Origin: Ruminococcus sp. | GTDB taxonomy: Bacteria > Bacillota > Clostridia > Oscillospirales > Ruminococcaceae | Assembly: GCA_017478965.1 (NCBI GenBank) | Contig: JAFVCV010000039.1 | Coordinates: 62,001-126,000 of the forward strand | Length of the DNA stretch: 64,000 nt | Direction of reading: 5' to 3' | Part shown: piece by piece, positions 61,112-64,000 of the stretch | Layout: every line of letters begins with the position of its first letter | Numbering within the stretch: the stretch's first letter is position 1 | Translations under genes and position numbers: made by a program | The notes under the pieces: generated by a model | Told to the model about the DNA's origin: nothing | The model's input: only the letters and a program-made list of their open reading frames with translations | The model's database searches: none

Positions 61112-61717
61112 TCACTGCAGGGGCTGTCCGCACTTCTCGCAGAACCTGGAAGAGGGCTTGTTGGCATTGCCGCAGGCTCTGCAAACGTTGCCGCCTACAG
61201 GAGCAGCCGGAGCGTTCATCTGAGGTGCGCCTGCTGCAGCGCCGCCGATCATCTGAGCCTGGAGACCCATCTTGTTGGCCTCCTTCTGGTCTATGCAGTC
61301 CATAACAAGGTTCTTGAATGCCATAGCGTCCTTTACACAGGCAAATCTGAGCCTGGAGGAGGTGGTGCAGATCTGTATGGTCGCATAGCCGAAGATCTTG
61401 CCCGCAAGGCTCTCGTTGATGGAGAAATTGTCTATCTTTTCCAGATAGGTGTCAAGTGAGTTCGCCATTATCACACCGGTCTTACCGATTATCTTCTTGT
61501 CCGTAACGCCAAGCTCCACGCTCATGATGCCCAGCACTCTCAGTCCGACCAGAACAAGGCCTATCAGTATGCCCCAAACAGGATGCTTGGCCACAGCGCC
61601 GATGATAATGATGATAAGTGCATAAACAGCAGTCGGTATGACCGGTATCCAGCTTATCTGTGCCTTTGCGATGAGCCTTTCGTTAGGTCTCAGGTTCTTT
61701 TCAACGTAATTTCCCAT
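61112..61717 (-). CDS. Membrane PH-domain protein with C-terminal zinc ribbon
   Basis: A 201-aa protein with two hydrophobic segments (about 25-42 and 48-68), a bacterial PH-like domain (about 70-135: ELGVTDKKIIGKTGV, then LRFACVKDAMAFKN), an Ala/Pro/Gly linker, and a C-terminal zinc ribbon with CRACGN and CEKCGQ. The arrangement is common in Firmicutes, function unknown. It is a distant relative of the PH-like pair at 25.3-26.6 kb, with only the general layout shared. AAAAGGGGAAAAG precedes the ATG. Confidence 0.8.
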   Translation of the reverse strand: MGNYVEKNLRPNERLIAKAQISWIPVIPTAVYALIIIIIGAVAKHPVWGILIGLVLVGLRVLGIMSVELGVTDKKIIGKTGVIMANSLDTYLEKIDNFSINESLAGKIFGYATIQICTTSSRLRFACVKDAMAFKNLVMDCIDQKEANKMGLQAQMIGGAAAGAPQMNAPAAPVGGNVCRACGNANKPSSRFCEKCGQPLQ

Positions 61718-61768
61718 GATATCTTTTCCCCTTTTTTATTATTTTGCCGCAGCTCCGGCATTGATATT

Positions 61769-61797
61769 ATAATAATACTTATTCATCAAAATGTCAA
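61769..61797 (-). promoter_or_regulatory. Sigma-A promoter of the PH/zinc-ribbon gene
   Basis: On the minus strand a perfect TTGACA (61797-61792), a 17-bp spacer and TATTAT (61774-61769). Confidence 0.7.
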
Positions 61798-61934
61798 TAG
61801 TCTGAGAAGATTTTTTTACACTTTTCTTTCCGTTTTTGTCAATAAGACCGTTTTTTTGTACTTCTGTATTTTTAATTCTGCAAATGGGCTTATTTTGGCG
61901 GCGAAAATTTGTGCAAAATGACGTGAGATTATAT

Positions 61935-61963
61935 TTGCATTTTGTCCGGCAATATAGTATAAT
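61935..61963 (+). promoter_or_regulatory. Sigma-A promoter of the second mraY
   Basis: TTGCAT (61935-61940), a 17-bp spacer and a perfect TATAAT (61958-61963), 46 bp before the start codon. Confidence 0.75.
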
Positions 61964-62009
61964 AATGATATATGACTGTGATAAAATCTCATGTGAAGGA
62001 AAGATAAAA

Positions 62010-63050
62010 ATGATCTACAAATGGCTATGCACCTATGTTATAAACGATATGAACGGCATCGGGGAGGTCACGGACAAGCTGCCGGCCAGATGGTCGCTGT
62101 TCCTGGCCCTTATGCTCGCTTTCAGTTTCGGGGCGTCTTATCTGGCCCTCAGGTATCTGAAAGCCATCCTCCCCAAGGACCAGGGCAGGGAATTTGCGGT
62201 CAACGGCGAACTGTCCCAGGGCAAGGCCAGGGGCTGCGGACTGCTGTTCATCACGACTTTTACCTTTGCGGCGGCCCTGTTCGTGCCGCTGACGGTGGAA
62301 TATATCGTATACCTGGTCTGCATCTACGGCGCTATGCTTACGGGCTATTTTGACGACGCCGCCAAGGTCCCCTGGGGGAACCTTAAAAAGGGCCTTTTCG
62401 ACCTTGCCATCTCAGTGGGCGTCGCTGTGGACTACTGGTACTTTAACGGCTCCGATGTGAAGGTGCCTCTGTTCGGCCTGAAGTTCCACATACCGGCGGT
62501 CATTTTCATCGTGCTTGCCGGGGTGCTGGTCTGGACCTCTATAAACGTGACCAACTGTTCAGATGGCGTTGACGGCCTTTGCTGCACACAGGTCATGGTG
62601 GTGCTGGTCTCTCTGGTCATAACGTCCGGTGTCCTTTCGGGGAATATGAGCAGCTCTTTTTTCAGTCTCATACCTCTGGTGATGCTTGCCACCCTGGCGG
62701 CTTACCTCTGGTTCAACTGCTCCCCCAGCTCCATGCTGATGGGAGATGCCGGCTCAAGGGCCTTAGGCGTTCTGCTGGCGGTGCTGTTTCTTCTGAGCCG
62801 GGCGCCGTTCAGCTTCATACCCCTGTGCCTGGTGCTGATACTTGACGGAGGGCTGAGCCTGCTGAAAGTCTCTTTCATAAGATTTCTCCACATGAAGGAT
62901 TTCATGAAGAATATCCGCACGCCTATCCACGACCATGAGAGAAAGAACAAGGGCTGGTCTGACACTCAGGTGGTGCTAAGGTTCGTCATTATCCAGGCTG
63001 TCATCAGCCTTTGCTATATCGGCGCTGCAAACTGGGCGCTCATATACTGA
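62010..63050 (+). CDS. mraY: Phospho-MurNAc-pentapeptide transferase MraY (intact acidic motifs, outside dcw)
   Basis: MraY transfers phospho-MurNAc-pentapeptide to undecaprenyl phosphate, making lipid I. The 346-aa polytopic protein keeps the acidic set: Asp115-Asp116 in GYFDDAAK, NCSDGVDGL with Asp185 and Asp188, and MGDAGS with Asp246. The loop corresponding to PLHHHFE reads PIHDHE (H307, D308, H309), followed by the GWSDTQVVLRF tail. The FAVNGELSQGKARG opening is family-like. ATG at 62010 has GAAGGAAAG before it. It stands alone with its own promoter, far from the dcw cluster, and is the best candidate for the working enzyme. Confidence 0.9.
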   Translation: MIYKWLCTYVINDMNGIGEVTDKLPARWSLFLALMLAFSFGASYLALRYLKAILPKDQGREFAVNGELSQGKARGCGLLFITTFTFAAALFVPLTVEYIVYLVCIYGAMLTGYFDDAAKVPWGNLKKGLFDLAISVGVAVDYWYFNGSDVKVPLFGLKFHIPAVIFIVLAGVLVWTSINVTNCSDGVDGLCCTQVMVVLVSLVITSGVLSGNMSSSFFSLIPLVMLATLAAYLWFNCSPSSMLMGDAGSRALGVLLAVLFLLSRAPFSFIPLCLVLILDGGLSLLKVSFIRFLHMKDFMKNIRTPIHDHERKNKGWSDTQVVLRFVIIQAVISLCYIGAANWALIY

Positions 63051-63086
63051 GTCTTGAATTGCTCTTTCAGACGGGAGGGGACTGAG

Positions 63087-64000
63087 ATAAAGGGCATTAT
63101 AAAGAAATATTTCAAATATGTGCTTGATGTGGGCTTTATAGTGCTGGTGCTCTTCCTCACTTACCGCCTGCTTTTCAAGGGACAGGAGATCTCAGAGATA
63201 CTTAAAGACATTCGCCATGCGTCACCGGGCTGGATAGTATCCGGCGGTGCGGCAGTGTTCTTTTTCATAGCAGGCGAGTCCTGCATAATCTTCTATATGC
63301 TGAAAGTGTTCAGGCAGAAGATAAGGTTTTTGAGCTGTCTTAAATATTCCTTCATAGGATTTTTTTTCAGCTATATCACCCCTTCCTCCTCGGGAGGGCA
63401 GCCTGCGCAGATGTACTACATGAAAAAAGACGGTGTGAAGATAGGTTTCTCCACCCTGGTCATGCTGGTCATAACCATCGCTTATAAAGCGGTGCTGGTG
63501 CTGCTGGGCCTGGTCCTTTTCGTGGTGAGGAACGATACTGTGGCCGAGTACGGTGACGGGCTGGGGTTCCTGCTGCCCCTGGGGGCGGTGCTGAACGTTG
63601 CCTTCATCGGCATACTGGCCTTCGTGTTTTTCAGGCCTGCCTATGCAAGACGGGCGGGCATAAAGGTCGTAAATGCGCTCACAGGTCTGGTGATAAGGCC
63701 GGAGAACAATGAGAGATACGTGTCCAGAATAACCCGTATCTGCGATACCTATACCATGGGCGCCACCTACGTCAGGGAGAATATGCACACTGTTGCCGTG
63801 GTGTTCCTTATGACCGTGGTGCAGAGACTCTGGCTGTTCTCGGTGACATGGATAGTTTATAAAGCCTATGGCCTTTCGGGAGTGAGCTTTATAGATATCG
63901 TCACCATGCAGGTAATGATAGGCGTGGCGGTGGAGATGCTGCCGCTGCCGGGGGCTGCGGGCATAACCGAGGGGTGTTTTATACTGGCCTTTACTGACAT
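63087..64000 (+). CDS. Flippase-like membrane protein (UPF0104/MprF N-terminal type), 3' end cut
   Basis: An open frame of over 300 codons runs to the window edge. It has at least seven hydrophobic helices, the SSSGGQPAQMYYM motif and the late PLPGAAGITEG motif of the lysylphosphatidylglycerol-synthase transmembrane domain family, which flips or handles lipids in the membrane. No ATG fits the start. GGGAGGGG at 63073-63080 lies six bases before an ATA at 63087; other choices are TTG at 63054 and GTG at 63120. It lies directly after mraY on the same strand, likely in one transcript. The end is missing. Confidence 0.85.
   Translation, partial: MKGIIKKYFKYVLDVGFIVLVLFLTYRLLFKGQEISEILKDIRHASPGWIVSGGAAVFFFIAGESCIIFYMLKVFRQKIRFLSCLKYSFIGFFFSYITPSSSGGQPAQMYYMKKDGVKIGFSTLVMLVITIAYKAVLVLLGLVLFVVRNDTVAEYGDGLGFLLPLGAVLNVAFIGILAFVFFRPAYARRAGIKVVNALTGLVIRPENNERYVSRITRICDTYTMGATYVRENMHTVAVVFLMTVVQRLWLFSVTWIVYKAYGLSGVSFIDIVTMQVMIGVAVEMLPLPGAAGITEGCFILAFTD

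Overview
The window looks like chromosomal DNA of a low-to-mid GC Gram-positive Clostridia, most likely a Ruminococcus-type Oscillospiraceae. Evidence: a dcw (division and cell wall) cluster with DivIVA and a meso-DAP-type MurE, strong Shine-Dalgarno sites, many sigma-A promoters with 17-bp spacers, SAM-I and FMN riboswitches, and a SpoVAC homologue. The genus is an inference from gene content. I saw no rRNA, tRNA, CRISPR array, prophage or insertion sequence.

Region 1 (about 0-17.8 kb) is the dcw cluster, all on the + strand: mraZ, rsmH, ftsL, a PASTA class B PBP, murE, murF, a degenerate mraY-like gene, ftsW/spoVE, murG, an unknown membrane protein, murA, ftsQ with a Tyr/Asp/Pro/Gly tail, ftsZ and divIVA. 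The mraY slot holds a protein that has lost most catalytic acidic residues, while a MraY with intact acidic motifs stands alone at 62.0-63.05 kb. MurF has Met in place of the P-loop Lys.

Region 2 (17.8-33.7 kb) is mixed: an orphan fumarase beta-type protein, an ECF sigma with a membrane partner, tsaD, polA, then minus-strand units. One unit is SUFU, two PH-like membrane proteins and a ProA-like protein lacking the canonical catalytic Cys; it is preceded by a short promoter-to-terminator RNA with an anti-Shine-Dalgarno-like stretch. Then come a PNPOx-fold protein, cheR-cheB, malic enzyme and an ABC-F ATPase.

Region 3 (33.8-49 kb) holds a large unknown protein, a GH36 alpha-galactosidase, a second ECF sigma with a beta-propeller-like membrane partner, spoVAC, a 740-bp gene-poor stretch with two 47-bp direct repeats, and a PadR-led envelope-stress-like operon (PadR, DUF1700, DUF4097, CPBP protease, flavodoxin-like reductase, alpha/beta hydrolase, PspC) behind a promoter overlapped by a perfect inverted repeat. 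A DUF3592 pair follows.

Region 4 (49-64 kb) holds S-box/metK, an acyltransferase, FMN riboswitch/ribU, efp with a zinc-ribbon protein, threonine ammonia-lyase, a cation/proton antiporter, pth-mfd, a PH/zinc-ribbon protein, the second mraY, and a flippase-like membrane protein cut by the window end. Cell-envelope synthesis and envelope sensing dominate the window.
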